From contig CAJHZI010000767.1 of the NCBI GenBank assembly GCA_905160935.1, positions 264,501-328,500 on the forward strand: 64,000 nucleotides of DNA, read 5' to 3'. A program made the position numbers and the translations under genes. Every line of letters starts with the position of its first letter. Position 1 is the first letter of the stretch. The notes beneath the pieces are model-generated. The model searched no databases. It was not told the DNA's origin and was given only the letters and a program-made list of their open reading frames with translations. Shown here piece after piece: positions 23,283 to 33,674 of the stretch. The DNA comes from Enchytraeus crypticus (taxonomy: Eukaryota > Annelida > Clitellata > Enchytraeida > Enchytraeidae).

Positions 23283-23465
23283 CCAATAAACCTGTCTCTC
23301 TCTCTCTCTCAGCTTCTCTCTCTCTCTCTCTCTCTCTCTTTAGTGTTCTCGCAAGTACAATGCATATTGTACATATTGATACTCACGGTCTTCTATCACG
23401 TTCCATAAAGATCACTCCATCGAGCAACAAGTCCATGTCTTCACAAAACGCTAAACCTTATTCTT
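23283..23465 (-). mobile_element. Family D, 3' half
   Basis: It begins with (CT)n, then the plus strand carries ATATTGATACTCACGGTCTT, ACGTTCCATAAAGATCACTC and GAGCAACAAGTCCATGTCTT, the reverse complement of the D tail region. Confidence 0.7.
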
Positions 23466-24573
23466 TGATGTAATTTAAGCGTATAGATTGGGAAATATGG
23501 CTTCTAAATTAATTTCGCTTTGTTTTGCTTAGTTTATGCTTAACCGCCTCGTAAGGATATCGCAGTTTACGGTTGACCTATTATTCATTGGCCAGGTACA
23601 ACAAGAAGCTGAATTTATGTCCCAGCAAAATTCAATGTTAATTTAATTGAGATAAGAAATGGAAAACTCTTCTAGGCTGTTGATGTATTTCTCTACTAGT
23701 GATCTTGATTCGTTGCGCTTTAACTGTTGATGTACAAGACTTGTCTGAAAGATAATATTTAGCAATGATGGATCTAGAAATTTGGTAGGAGAGCTGAAAT
23801 ATTTATTTGACAATGTCCACATTTTTACTTACGTCCTGTGACACAAAGTTCAATATTCTTAACTTTTCACAATTTTTTTTCTTATGATGTTTACACATGC
23901 AAATAGCCATGAACACAATGAAAATATGGCCTTGGTATAAAAAATATCGGAGGGTCTAAGTGGGGAGGGCCCTCTGGAGCCACGCCTGATTTTTAGGAAT
24001 TTAAATTCCTGGCGATGTGATAGAAAATTTAAATTATATGCTTACACTTCTTGGTTGTCCAGATTGGGATGAAGGAAATATTCAATATAATATGGAAAAA
24101 TCGACATATGGCGCTGTTTAATATTTTATTACATGTTGTGACATCTGGCGAGTCCAGTTGCTTGTGCAATTTAATTTCAGCACTATTTCAAGATCCCTAT
24201 CGCTAAGAATGTCATGGCAGTTCGCTAAAACTGCGAATGCTAAAATTCCAGTACAGTTGAAATAAATTAAATGATAAGCTTACTAGCTTGATTAAGTTAA
24301 AACTAGAAAATCACAATCAGTACTAGATTACTCTTGGGATATTCAATCAAGCGCTTTTTGGGAATCAATGTCCAAACATTAATGTGCAGGCCTACACTAC
24401 AGTATATAATTATGCATGCTGTTATAAAATGCATCAACTGGGGCACCTACAACTATATCTGTGTATATATTTAAATATAGAGCAATTAAAACAATTTTAA
24501 GCTTATTACATGTACTGATATAACCGACAAATATCAACTATGAATTAATCAGTTACTCTATGATTTTCTAATT
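23466..24573. other. AT-rich sequence; possible CAGTGG-type MITE at 23765-23995
   Basis: AATGATGGATCTAGAAATTT near 23765 and GGGCCCTCTGGAGCCACGCC near 23970 look like degenerate ends of the MITE type at 5012. No gene seen. Confidence 0.3.
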
Positions 24574-24606
24574 AAAGTTCAAATTGACAATGTCAATTTG
24601 AACTTT
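24574..24606. repeat. Perfect 16-bp inverted repeat with 1-base loop
   Basis: AAAGTTCAAATTGACA, A, then its exact reverse complement. A third partial copy follows at about 24617-24640. Confidence 0.95.
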
Positions 24607-24754
24607 AGTTAAAAATTCAAATTTGACATTGACGTCACTTCTGTGTGACATGTGTACCTAGATAATTAATTAGAGACTTTATGAATAGGATTGGCTAACC
24701 GGACCCAGTTTAACACCAATGAGTCTAACCAACAAGTGATAAATAGTGAAATGT

Positions 24755-24965
24755 TAGCCCAAGATGATATCCATCACTTTAATACCACATCTTTAAACCT
24801 TTCGGCTGTTTAAATAAAAAATTATTTGAAATTGATTTTGACAAAAATACTAATGTCTGAGCTTTTAATCCCTAATCGGCTCGTCTGGTATTTGACCCCA
24901 CGACCTCGAGAACAGTGAACTTAAAATTACGTTGCATGACGTTCTACACACAGAAATGCTTAAAT
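24755..24965 (-). mobile_element. SINE-B copy (degenerate)
   Basis: The plus strand has ACTTTAATACCACATCTTTA and AAACCTTTCGG (tail) and GGTATTTGACCCCACGACC (B box in reverse complement). Confidence 0.6.
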
Positions 24966-25122
24966 AATCTGGAAACATACGGATGCCATTAACCTGACAA
25001 TCTAAAACCTATTACCAAGTTGGTGCAACCTGGCAAAACACAAATTCTCACCTGATCCGGTTACATTAGAAGATAAAGTCACGATAGTTGGTAAGCCTAT
25101 GGAAAATCACATGAATAGAATC

Positions 25123-25460
25123 TCGCCTCCAAGCAGACACACGCAGACATAGTCACCGACAGCACAAGAGAGGATAACCTCGCCTACAAGCAGACACACG
25201 CAGACATAGTCACCGACAGCACAAGAGAGGATAACCTCGCATACAAGTAGAAACACGTAACATAGTCACCGACAGCACAAGAGAGGATAACCTCGCATAC
25301 AAGTAGACACACGTAGACATATCACCGACAGCACAGGGAAGATAACCTCGCATACAGGTAGACACACGTAGACATATCACCGACAGCACAAGAGAGGATG
25401 ACCACGCATACAAGTAAACATACGCAGGCATATCACCGACAGCACAGAGAGGATAACGTA
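25123..25460. repeat. 57-bp minisatellite, six copies, abutting the splice donor
   Basis: Successive unit starts at 25123, 25180, 25237, 25293, 25348 and about 25404 give a 55-57 bp period. Each unit contains CACCGACAGCACAAGAGAGG. The last copy runs to the donor of the 25462-25874 exon, so the intron begins inside the array. Frames across it (repeats of CMRGYPLLCCR type) are repeat translations, not genes. Confidence 0.9.
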
Positions 25461-25461
25461 C

Positions 25462-25874
25462 CTGTACGAGGAGTGCTTGCGGTACATTCTGTTGCTGGAA
25501 CCGGAAACTCTATCCCGGCTACGCATCGACGACTTGCTGCCCCTCCTTCCCTCCACTCTTTCACTCTTTTCCTTTCCTCCTCCCTCAGTCTCTCTCTCCA
25601 TCCCTTCATCATCCTCATTATCATCGTCGCATGCTTCTGATCTGGCGTCGTCATCGTCGTCGTCGTAAAAGCCGCTGCTACATCCACTGCGTGACGGCGT
25701 AACGTCACTAGAACCTGCTATGACGTCACTAGTTATTGTTAGACAGCCAGGAGTGATGACGTCAATATTTGATGTGTTGTGGGAGTCACCCGCCTGCGGG
25801 GAATCCACTGGTGACGTCAATGAAATTCGTGGCAGAAGAAGTTGAGGTGGCCGGACAGCCTTCTTTGGCATCAT
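25462..25874 (-). CDS. First coding exon ending at a consensus splice donor; acidic, Ser-rich N-terminus
   Basis: The minus-strand frame starts with two adjacent ATGs (25874 and 25871) and has an in-frame TAG upstream at 25908-25910. It runs 137 codons plus two bases and stops at ACAG|GTACGT, a near-perfect donor whose GT is at 25461-25460, giving phase 2. The peptide has a Pro/Leu-rich start, six consecutive Asp (71-76), a second acidic run (83-90), a long charged Lys/Arg/Glu segment and ends RMYRKHSSY. The exon is GC- and CpG-rich compared with its AT-rich surroundings, as expected for the 5' end of a gene. No domain is recognised. The end, ...SSY plus AG, followed by an unknown exon, could match the SYR-KAI junction that I recall in vertebrate DGK iota (zeta has HRKAI), which would make this an alternative first exon of the gene at 1-2514. 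It cannot splice in frame to 2541: that junction gives a stop within 11 codons. The acceptor is therefore elsewhere, possibly outside the window. Confidence 0.7.
25721..25819. promoter_or_regulatory. Cluster of three TGACGTCA (CRE-type) palindromes
   Basis: Perfect TGACGTCA octamers occur at 25721-25728, 25757-25764 and 25812-25819, and a related AACGTCA is at 25701. All lie inside the coding part of the first exon, 50-150 bases after its ATG. TGACGTCA is the established CREB/ATF site. The positions fit a downstream promoter element, but the octamers also encode amino acids and may be coincidental. Confidence 0.35.
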
Positions 25875-25910
25875 GATCGTTGGGATGACCTGTAGGTCGA
25901 CATAGAACTA

Positions 25911-26300
25911 GGTCAAGGAGGTCAATCGGAGGCGAGGCTATCTAGGTCAGAGACCGTACGTATCTGTATATTCAATTAATTTATAACATAGTCATTGCGC
26001 AATATATGTTTGGTTTACCAGTGGCATCGTAATATTCAATAGTAGCTAATTTGTAAAGAAAAGTAATATTTAGTTATTGAATGATCTCGTGTCATCTGGC
26101 GAGTGAATTTATTTATTTCTGTTTGTATTTTATTCAGACACATATATATGTATAACTCAGCTCGCAAAGACGCGGGAAAGGTTCAACGGTTTTAACCGAT
26201 TCCTACATTTGTGTGTGGGATTCAGGAATTCAAATTTTGGTCATTGCAAGAAGTGTCATACTAGTAATACATGGTGCAGGTCAATTCCCAGATTGATATG
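25911..26300. other. Upstream flank of the 25462-25874 exon; candidate promoter region
   Basis: On the minus strand this lies 5' of the exon's ATG. The 25880-25960 part is GC-richer than the surroundings. I see no convincing TATA box or mapped start site. Confidence 0.3.
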
Positions 26301-26301
26301 C

Positions 26302-26400
26302 TACAGTAGTCTGTTCTCTGTACTGTGGACGAGCCACTGAAGAATAGACCAACTGTGAACTGCATTAGAGGCGACTAATCAAAAGCTGAAGAAATCAATG
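26302..26400 (+). mobile_element. Family D/C 5' head fragment
   Basis: CACTGAAGAATAGACCAACT and GAGGCGACTAATCAAAAGC match the shared head of families C and D. Confidence 0.6.
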
Positions 26401-26449
26401 TGAAAATACATCCGATGGCATATCTTCATAAGCTAAAAGCTACAATAAG

Positions 26450-26651
26450 AATATATATTATATATATACATGTATATATAATGTATTATATATACATGTA
26501 TATATAATGTATTATATATACATGTACATGTATGTGTATATATGTATATATACACATATATATGTATATATATACTGTATATATAATATTATATATATAT
26601 ATATATATATACATATATACATATATGTCATATATATATATATATACGTAT

Positions 26652-26703
<52 letters not shown>
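26450..26703. repeat. (TA)n/(TATACATG)n array
   Basis: Long interrupted TA array; Tyr/Ile frames on both strands are artefacts. Confidence 0.95.
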
Positions 26704-26705
<2 letters not shown>

Positions 26706-27484
26706 TCATATATATATCAGTCCGGCATTTCTGATGAGGTAGACTTATTAAACAACTGAGTTCTCTTTGCTGCGAGTGAAATGAATTATAAATATATGTC
26801 TTGAGCCCTACACTCGAAAGAAGAGTAGAGATTGAGAAAGAGAGAGCGAGAGGTAAACTAATCAAATTATTATACTGCAGTGTAGTAGTGCAATAATACT
26901 GTGTAATCAAATGCAACATTCAAGAATAGAAATTTAAGCATAATTACATTGCTTACTTCTTGATAAATATTTTTGTATACACAAATTCATCTAATGAAGA
27001 TATTTAAAATTGTTTAACAAAAGATGGGAATTTATCAAATCAAGTTTTCACTAATATATAGGCAGTGCACAATACCATTACTGTAAATATAGGAATATAC
27101 AGGTATATGAATTGTGTCTTGCATAAAAGATTGTTGGAGGACTACACATTGTTCGCATTTTTAGAATTCATAAACTATTTTTCTTGCAGAAATAATAATT
27201 TAATGCGTAATATAAAGTGAAAATCTAGTATATAAATGGATTGCACGATTTCTATTCAATTATCTACCTATAACGGAGTTAAGGACTCGGAAAAGGTCAT
27301 GCCATTTCGTCCCAAAATTATCCCATAACTCCATGATTCGCTTCAATGGTGATGACGATGATGACGATGATGGAAAGAAGATTGAAGGCATAAATCCAGA
27401 CTGAATGACAAATCCAATCATTTCTCATTGAAATGAGAAAAACGTTGTCTTCCCGATCTACTACACGCCTACGCTGTCGCTCCT

Positions 27485-27486
<2 letters not shown>
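26704..27486. other. Unique AT-rich sequence
   Basis: No gene recognised. Confidence 0.4.
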
Positions 27487-27521
<35 letters not shown>

Positions 27522-27795
27522 TTTTCTCACTCAATTCCATCCCTTTTTCTCTTCATTCCTCTATCCCTCCATCCGTCCTTCCGTCCATCCATCCATCCAT
27601 CCATTCATCCATCCATCAATCTATCCATCCATCCAACCATCCTTCCATCCATTTATCCAACCATCCATTCATCCACACATCCCTCCATCCATCCATCAAT
27701 CCATCCATTCATCCATCCATCTGTACTTTCATCCACACATCCATCCCTCCATCCATCAATCAATCCATCCATCTATTCATCCATCCATCCATTCT
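27487..27795. repeat. (CT)n followed by (CCAT)n array
   Basis: (CT)n at 27487-27520 and degenerate CCATCCAT units at 27580-27795. The Pro/Ser/Ile/His-rich frame at 27433-27822 comes from the array. Confidence 0.95.
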
Positions 27796-28491
27796 TGGAC
27801 ACTGACAGCCTTGAAAGACTAAAACCTTTGATGTTGGAAGGTCATTCATAAATCTGGGCCGGCTGCAATCAAAGCGCTATTAAAAAGCAATGGGAAAAAA
27901 CTCTATCAAATTTATGTATCAAATTTACGGTATAGCATGTGTTACCGTAGACGCAAAACAATTTTTTTTTCTTTTTTTTTCTTTTTTATTTTATTTATTT
28001 AATTTTTTACCCTGGGTGTCAAGAATCCGAAGTTTGATAAAAAATACGATTCAAGCAATACGTGCTGAATTGCCGCCCGGCTACTCGAGGTCATCAATCG
28101 ACTTAAAAAAATTGTTGAAGCAGACAGCTTTAAATCTTTGCAATATCATGGAAAGACTTTGCCAAGGAAAGGAGGTCTCTCGCTTATCGCCGGTTTGCTC
28201 TCTAAAAAGTCTACCTATATTCAGATAAGACTTTGCCATAGTGTCGATGACCATAACGTCTCATAAGTCACATTTACCATTGCACCGGGGCACTAAAGTT
28301 AAGCCGTTCGGGCGCTTGACATCTGACCTGGACAACCTGCTTGGTTCCTTAGAGGAAGGTATGCCCGCTCGCTATAGTGCTCGCAATATTATGTCGTTTA
28401 AATAGTAATGGCGAGACATTCTACCTGAGCTGGATAAATTTTGCTCATTATTATTATTATTGTCATAAAAATTATTATTATTATTATTTCC
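27796..28491. other. Sequence with a 112-codon frame of unknown nature
   Basis: A frame at 27890-28228 crosses a T-rich run and ends in a charged segment (AIRAELPPGYSRSSIDLKKL). The segment 28020-28420 is GC-richer than its surroundings and may be an old transposon or exon, but no family is recognised. Confidence 0.3.
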
Positions 28492-28760
28492 CCGTGTTGT
28501 GTCCGGGTTGTTTGAAGAATTGACCAACCGGTGACTGCATATGTTGTAAAAGGCGACAAAGCACTAAAATCCATACCAACGTCTGAAAAGGGCATTCGGT
28601 TGGTGAGCGCCTAGGCTCGAGAAATTGCTATAAAAATGTAAACCAATGGAAAGTCCCAAATAGGGATTTGCTGGTGGTGTGTTGTAGAACAGAGAGGATT
28701 TGAGACAGTCTATTTGTATCCCGATACTGGTTAGACTGGGATTCAAGGGAGGAGGATGAT
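28492..28760 (+). mobile_element. SINE family C copy, near full length
   Basis: GTGTTGTGTCCGGGTTGTTT, AAGGCGACAAAGCACTAA, GGGCATTCGGTTGGTGAGCG, GATACTGGTTAGACTGGGAT and a GGATGATGA end. Confidence 0.88.
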
Positions 28761-29076
28761 GAGTATTTATTATTATCTATTATTACATTTTTACTGTTAA
28801 TATAAGCCTATTACTAATATTAGTAATATTAATATACAGCATATATAAGGTATAACTAATAACTTATAATTGCTGGAGAGGAGAAAAGTGTACAAAGTAT
28901 TGATATTCGGTATATTGATATCTACATCATTCCCTCGTCTGGAGTACGCACAGATTCACAACTTAACATTTTATATTCATCACAAACTATGAATTTGAAA
29001 TAAGCATTTGCTGTTATGCCAAGGCATAAACTGATCAAAGATGAATTTTCTTAATGCCACTTCTATTTGACAATTT

Positions 29077-29079
<3 letters not shown>
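28761..29079. other. AT-rich sequence
   Basis: Nothing recognised. Confidence 0.4.

Positions 29080-29144
<65 letters not shown>
29080..29144. repeat. (TA)n microsatellite
   Basis: About 32 uninterrupted units. Confidence 0.95.
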
Positions 29145-29147
<3 letters not shown>

Positions 29148-30295
29148 ATAATTCGACGAGTGGAAATTTACATAATAGTTTTTATTATATTTACATTAAT
29201 GCAATCACAACGGAAACTACAGAACAAAATTATTGCTGTCAGTTACTATAATAAGGTGTTACCGCAGCGCTAGAGTTAAAAGCAATTTTAATGAGAAAAT
29301 AACTTCGAAATATTTTGCCATTAATACATTATATCAATCTTCATTTCTCAAAATCTGTCAAGGGTAATTCTTGAAGATTAAGCAGGTTTGGAGGTAATTA
29401 CTTATTAGAGATCCTACCTGTAAGATATTTGAGCTTTGACGTATGGAATTACTTAGCATGAAATGTATTTCCTGGATGATATGAGAAACGGGAGCATTTA
29501 ATTAACTGCCATTTGCAAACGCCTGAAAGTGATGTATTTCATAAATTCACTATTTTCTAGAGTCACTGTCATCAGTTAAAAATATAGATCATTGAACAAG
29601 GATCATTCGTTGGCAAGTAATAGTAATTCATCTACACTGCTCTGATTTCTATCTATATGGCAATCCATATCGATTTAGAAAATTGGCCACTTAGAAAAAT
29701 CTATAATAAATCCTTATTAAATATTTATGAATATTTAAATTACGACACCTCCCTCATCGGCAGGCATTATAGCTATTCTAATATCACGATTCTTATACTA
29801 TCTGCTGTAGCACGATATCTTTTCTTAAGGGACAAAAATATGCGTTGCTATTATTTCATGAAGACTTTCTAATTATAACCTACGTTATAATTAGAAACGC
29901 TTGTGCGTTTGTGCACAAATAAGCAGTATCTATTGTGTTTGTATTTTATTGCAAAATTCATACAAAACAAAAAGATATTTCTCAGCGTGTTTCTACTATT
30001 CAAGTTTCAACCTCTCAGTAGCACAATTTGTCTTGTATTTGCATGCCATGCAGCACCCACGTCAATTCAACCTCAACTAAGGATATAAATATCTATCTCA
30101 GTCCCACACTCGCAACTGGATTATTAGCTAGTAGTGGACATTGAAGAGGGTCGGAGAGAATCAGCCTTAACATATTACAACATTACTGGGTCAGAAAGCA
30201 TCAACCACGTGTTTAATGCTCCATTAATTACGCTTATATAACACAAATAAATAATTAGCAATATAACAAAATTATACGGGTATGCCAATAAAAAC
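29145..30295. other. AT-rich sequence; one perfect hairpin
   Basis: TTTCTAATTATAAC (29866-29879), loop CTAC, then its exact reverse complement (29884-29897). No gene recognised. Confidence 0.5.
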
Positions 30296-30434
30296 CTAAA
30301 GCTGGTAATGCTAATGTTAACGTCAGTGTCCGCACTCGAAAGCGATGCCAGTGAAGGGAGCGCCAAGAATTTGAACCTAGCACGTACTGATGCTCGATCG
30401 AATATCTTATCAACATCGCCACTGAATGCAGCCA
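30296..30434 (-). mobile_element. SINE-A copy
   Basis: The plus strand reads AAGCTGGTAATGCTAATGTT, ACTCGAAAGCGATGCCAGTG, AATTTGAACCTAGCACGTAC and ATCTTATCAACATCGCCACT, the reverse complement of SINE-A in order. Confidence 0.9.
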
Positions 30435-30640
30435 ATATAAGCAGAACCAATAAGAAAATAATAAAAAAACATTAATATTAAATTTCGCATGTCATATTAG
30501 TGTACACTATATGATATTCGAAAGTTAAGTGTAATTGTTACACTTAACAGTGTACACCTGTTAAGTATCTAATTATAGCAAGTAATAACTCATGTATTAA
30601 TATTACACAAATTTGTAATATTTATAACATAGAGTTTTAA
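30435..30640. repeat. AT-rich sequence with a perfect 11-bp snap-back
   Basis: GTTAAGTGTAA, loop TTG, TTACACTTAAC at about 30524-30548. Confidence 0.7.
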
Positions 30641-30644
30641 ATTG

Positions 30645-30815
30645 ATTTATAGGTTATGCCTCAACACCTTGTCTGAGAGTCCATTCCAAATGTTAACAAC
30701 TCTCTGATTTAATACAAATGTTGACTTATGTTAATAGTCTGCTTTAGATTTATTAAGTTTAGAACTATGATCTCTATTTCTATACCCATTTGTTAGATTA
30801 AACAAAATGTTACAA
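30645..30815 (-). mobile_element. CR1-type LINE, 3' end of ORF2
   Basis: The minus-strand codons read STFVLNQRVVNIWNGLSDKV, homologous to KFFFSQRVINAWNSLRSEV at the C-terminus of the CR1 copy at 40.3-44 kb. Stops interrupt the frame. It is a diverged relative. Confidence 0.75.
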
Positions 30816-31139
30816 TAAATTTTTACATAAAAACAGACAGACTACCGGTGTTATTAGACAAAGATGCGGCAAGATATTTTAATGGATCTGAGTTGATGAC
30901 GATAATTATCACAAAATTATAATTAATGCCGCCACGTTTTATCATATACGAAAATTTATATGATAATGTGTTCAAGATTAAGCAAGAATTCCCCCAATAT
31001 TTTAACGTCACCACGTCACCGGATGTGGAAAGGAAGGCGAAGGCGATAGCACTGGGAGTCAAAGATCTTGACAGAAAAGATTTGTGGCTCAATTGTTAGT
31101 TAGCTTAGTCGACAATAATTCTTAGCTGGCTGACCAGTT
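30816..31139. other. Unique sequence
   Basis: Nothing recognised. Confidence 0.4.
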
Positions 31140-31164
31140 CTATAGGAAATGAGTATGAAGACAG

Positions 31165-31415
31165 ATTGCTCCTGTCTTGCCACAGGGGGGAATGGTGGGA
31201 GGTAGCCCTGCCATGCTATAGGGGAAATAGAGGGAGGTAGCCCTGTCTTGCTATAGGGGAATGGAGGGAGGTTGCCCTGTCTTGCTATAGAGGGAATGGA
31301 GGGAGGTTGCCCTGTCTTGCTACAGGGGGAATGGTGGGAGGCAGCCCTGTCTTACTACAGGGGGACTGGAGGGAGGTAGCCCTGTCTTGCTACAGTGGAA
31401 TGGAGGGAGGTAACT
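31165..31415. repeat. About 35-bp GC-rich minisatellite, about 7 copies
   Basis: Units of 34-36 bp each contain GCCCTGTCTTGCTA followed by GGGGAATGGAGGGAGGT. It is strongly strand-asymmetric and much more GC-rich than its flanks. Confidence 0.9.
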
Positions 31416-32092
31416 GAACTTCGACCTGCAACGTCGTAGGAAGGTTATTGTTACATTTAGTTGAAATTTAGAAATATTGACACATTCGAAGTAGAAGGGA
31501 TTTGATTGGGTTAGCCGATGCTTTTACATGAGATCTAATACTTTGCTCTTTAAGCTCTTATTGGAGTGTATTTTACAATTTGGAAGAGTGAAAATAGCAA
31601 GTAAAGCGGTAATCAGTCAAAGAGTTTCTTATGTGCAGTACAATTGTACATATGCTATGTACTTTCATTTACCTATTTAATTTTTCACCATATGATTTAC
31701 TAGAATGAATTTATGTCAATACTTTTCTTCTGACTTTATTTTTAGAAAACATAAATAAGTAAATATTAAGCACAGCTTGATATTACCAGCAATTGCGCCG
31801 AACAGAACCATTTAACTTTTATCAATTTAAGATAGCGGTGCTGCTTAATTAACTAGATATTAATGACCAAATTTTACTGGAGCAAAATAAGCTCTTCATG
31901 ATAAGAAGTTAAGACGCACTCAGATATCGCAGTATTAAAGGAGACTATAAAATATAAAGTATCCTTTATTTGGTAAGTTTTATAGTAAATTAAGTAGAAT
32001 AATAAAATAGAGGCTGATTTTTCCGGATGACCAGACAAAAAAACAAGAAAATCGCTATTGGTGTTCATATTTGTATCTTTCCAAACAAAAGT
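31416..32092. other. AT-rich sequence
   Basis: No gene recognised. Confidence 0.4.
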
Positions 32093-32275
32093 CAGAAAGG
32101 GCATTCGGTTGTTTAGCATCTAGGCTGCAGAAATTGCTATACAATTTTCTAAAACGAATGGAAGGAAAAGTTTACCCCCGACCCTAGCTAAATTGTATTT
32201 CAAGGGAGGATGATGATGATGATGTTGATGATGGTAATGACGATGACGACGATGATAATGATGATGATGATCAAT
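32093..32275 (+). mobile_element. SINE family C, 5'-truncated, with (GAT)n tail
   Basis: GGGCATTCGGTTGTTTAGCA, ACAATTTTCTAAAACGAATG, ACCCTAGCTAAATTG and a long (ATG/ACG)n tail at 32208-32275. Confidence 0.8.
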
Positions 32276-33067
32276 ACATAAGGGAGACCCCTTTTTCAAT
32301 ACGATTGGCAGGCAAGTTACAAATTTAAAAGTTTTATTAGATAACACTGATGTTGAGTGTAATCAAACGCTGATGGATTTCTACTTGCTTCACTTCAGAC
32401 ATCATTACTACAACTTAGATCTCATATTGTGTCACTCGATGTAGCGATGTCTACAAGACATGCTTCTAGTATGTATTCAGGTAGCATAAAATCTGATATC
32501 GATGCTTGTGTATCATTTACTTCTGTTCTTTAAATTTCATTCTGACATCAAGAAAGCAAAACTTCAGAGAGTTCAATGGACTATCTCAATTTTCCATCGT
32601 TCTATCCACCCGATAAATTCAAACCCCTCCCATTTCATCTCAGAAGTTGATTTTCTCATTTCGGTTGATAGTCTCATGTCTCATGTCGATGACATCAGAG
32701 GAAGCAATAGCCGCTGAGGACTAAGAGGCGCTCTGAGGTTTTGGATTAGCTCTAGGATAATAAGACGTTAAACGAGCAATTTCTGTATGTGATGACCAAA
32801 CGTTTTTCTCAAGGATGCTTCATAGGAAAGCAATATCTTAGAAATTTCCGGCTTAACGACGAGAAAATATGCATTCCAATGATTTCCTTCTAAGTCCTGA
32901 GATTGAAGGGAACTGTATGTACAACGTTACAACCGTTTACGTCTTTCTGTTAATTTTTAGCGATCTGCAGCCATACGATGAGCTCAATAGCAGTATTTGA
33001 TGGTAGAAAGAAATATTCTAAAATTGTTTCTACTAATTACTGAACTGTCAGCAAACTTTCTAGCTTA
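32276..33067. other. Unique sequence
   Basis: No gene recognised. Confidence 0.4.
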
Positions 33068-33175
33068 ATGTCCAGGTCAGTTACGAATAGACCAACAATA
33101 AACTTCATGCGTTGCAAGAGATACTAAGCACGAATTGAGGAAAGCTATGGAAAACCACCATAACTTAACCCTTTT
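33068..33175 (+). mobile_element. Family D, 5' half
   Basis: ACGAATAGACCAACAATAAA, TGAGGAAAGCTATGGAAAAC and ACCACC follow the D order. Confidence 0.65.
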
Positions 33176-33326
33176 GACAGATGAAATTGTTGGTCAACGG
33201 CGTATTCTTAGTGAGCGTGAATTTTTTGAGTAAATATATGCAAATAAGTGTAATGTCTCGATAGAGCAGTTGTTAGAAGCTTCAGATTACGTCATGACGT
33301 TTTAAATCACAGATTTTGAGGCAAAT

Positions 33327-33468
33327 GGCTGGAGCCGGTGGCGATGTCGGTAAGATACTCGACCGCGGATCAGTATGTGCGGGATTCAAATCCTGGGCTC
33401 ATCCGTCGCTGACATCGCTTTCGAGTGAGGAAACTGACGTTAACATTAGCTTTACTAGCTTTTTTTAA
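33327..33468 (+). mobile_element. SINE-A copy
   Basis: GGCTGGAGCCGGTGGCGATG, CTCGACCGCGGATCAGTATG, B box GGATTCAAATCCTGGG, ACATCGCTTTCGAGTGAGGA and AGCTTTACTAGCTTTTTTT. Full length. Confidence 0.95.
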
Positions 33469-33482
33469 CCAAATTTAACATT

Positions 33483-33620
33483 CGTATGTTCGATTCTCAG
33501 CCACGCGGTATTGAGATTAAATCTAAGAGATTCACAGGGCTGCTTATACGCACAGAAAATGGACTAAATTGTCTAAAGGTTTAAACATATCGTATTAAAA
33601 GTTCTAGATATCAACATTTC
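33483..33620 (+). mobile_element. SINE-B copy (5'-truncated)
   Basis: CAGAAAATGGACTAAATTGT and AAAGGTTTAAACATATCG match the 3' half of the 58.9 kb SINE-B. Confidence 0.65.
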
Positions 33621-33674
33621 TAATCATTTCCCTGCAATGAGTGTTATTATTACTATTTTGTAACTTAGACCTGA

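Noticed and set aside
25210-25431. 73-codon Cys-rich repetitive frame, possible small secreted repeat protein
   Set aside because: It lies within the 57-bp minisatellite in the intron; period and divergence follow the DNA repeat, not codons.
2541-25462. Direct splice from the 25462 donor to a CGTAG acceptor at 2542
   Set aside because: The phase-2 junction gives a stop within 11 codons, and the acceptor lacks a polypyrimidine tract.
26507-26919. Ile/Tyr-rich frames on both strands (also 2871, 7618, 16307, 29054, 55465 and 56752 kb-region equivalents)
   Set aside because: Products of (TA)n microsatellites.
27433-27822. 129-codon frame rich in His, Pro, Ser and Ile
   Set aside because: It is the (CCAT)n array read in frame.
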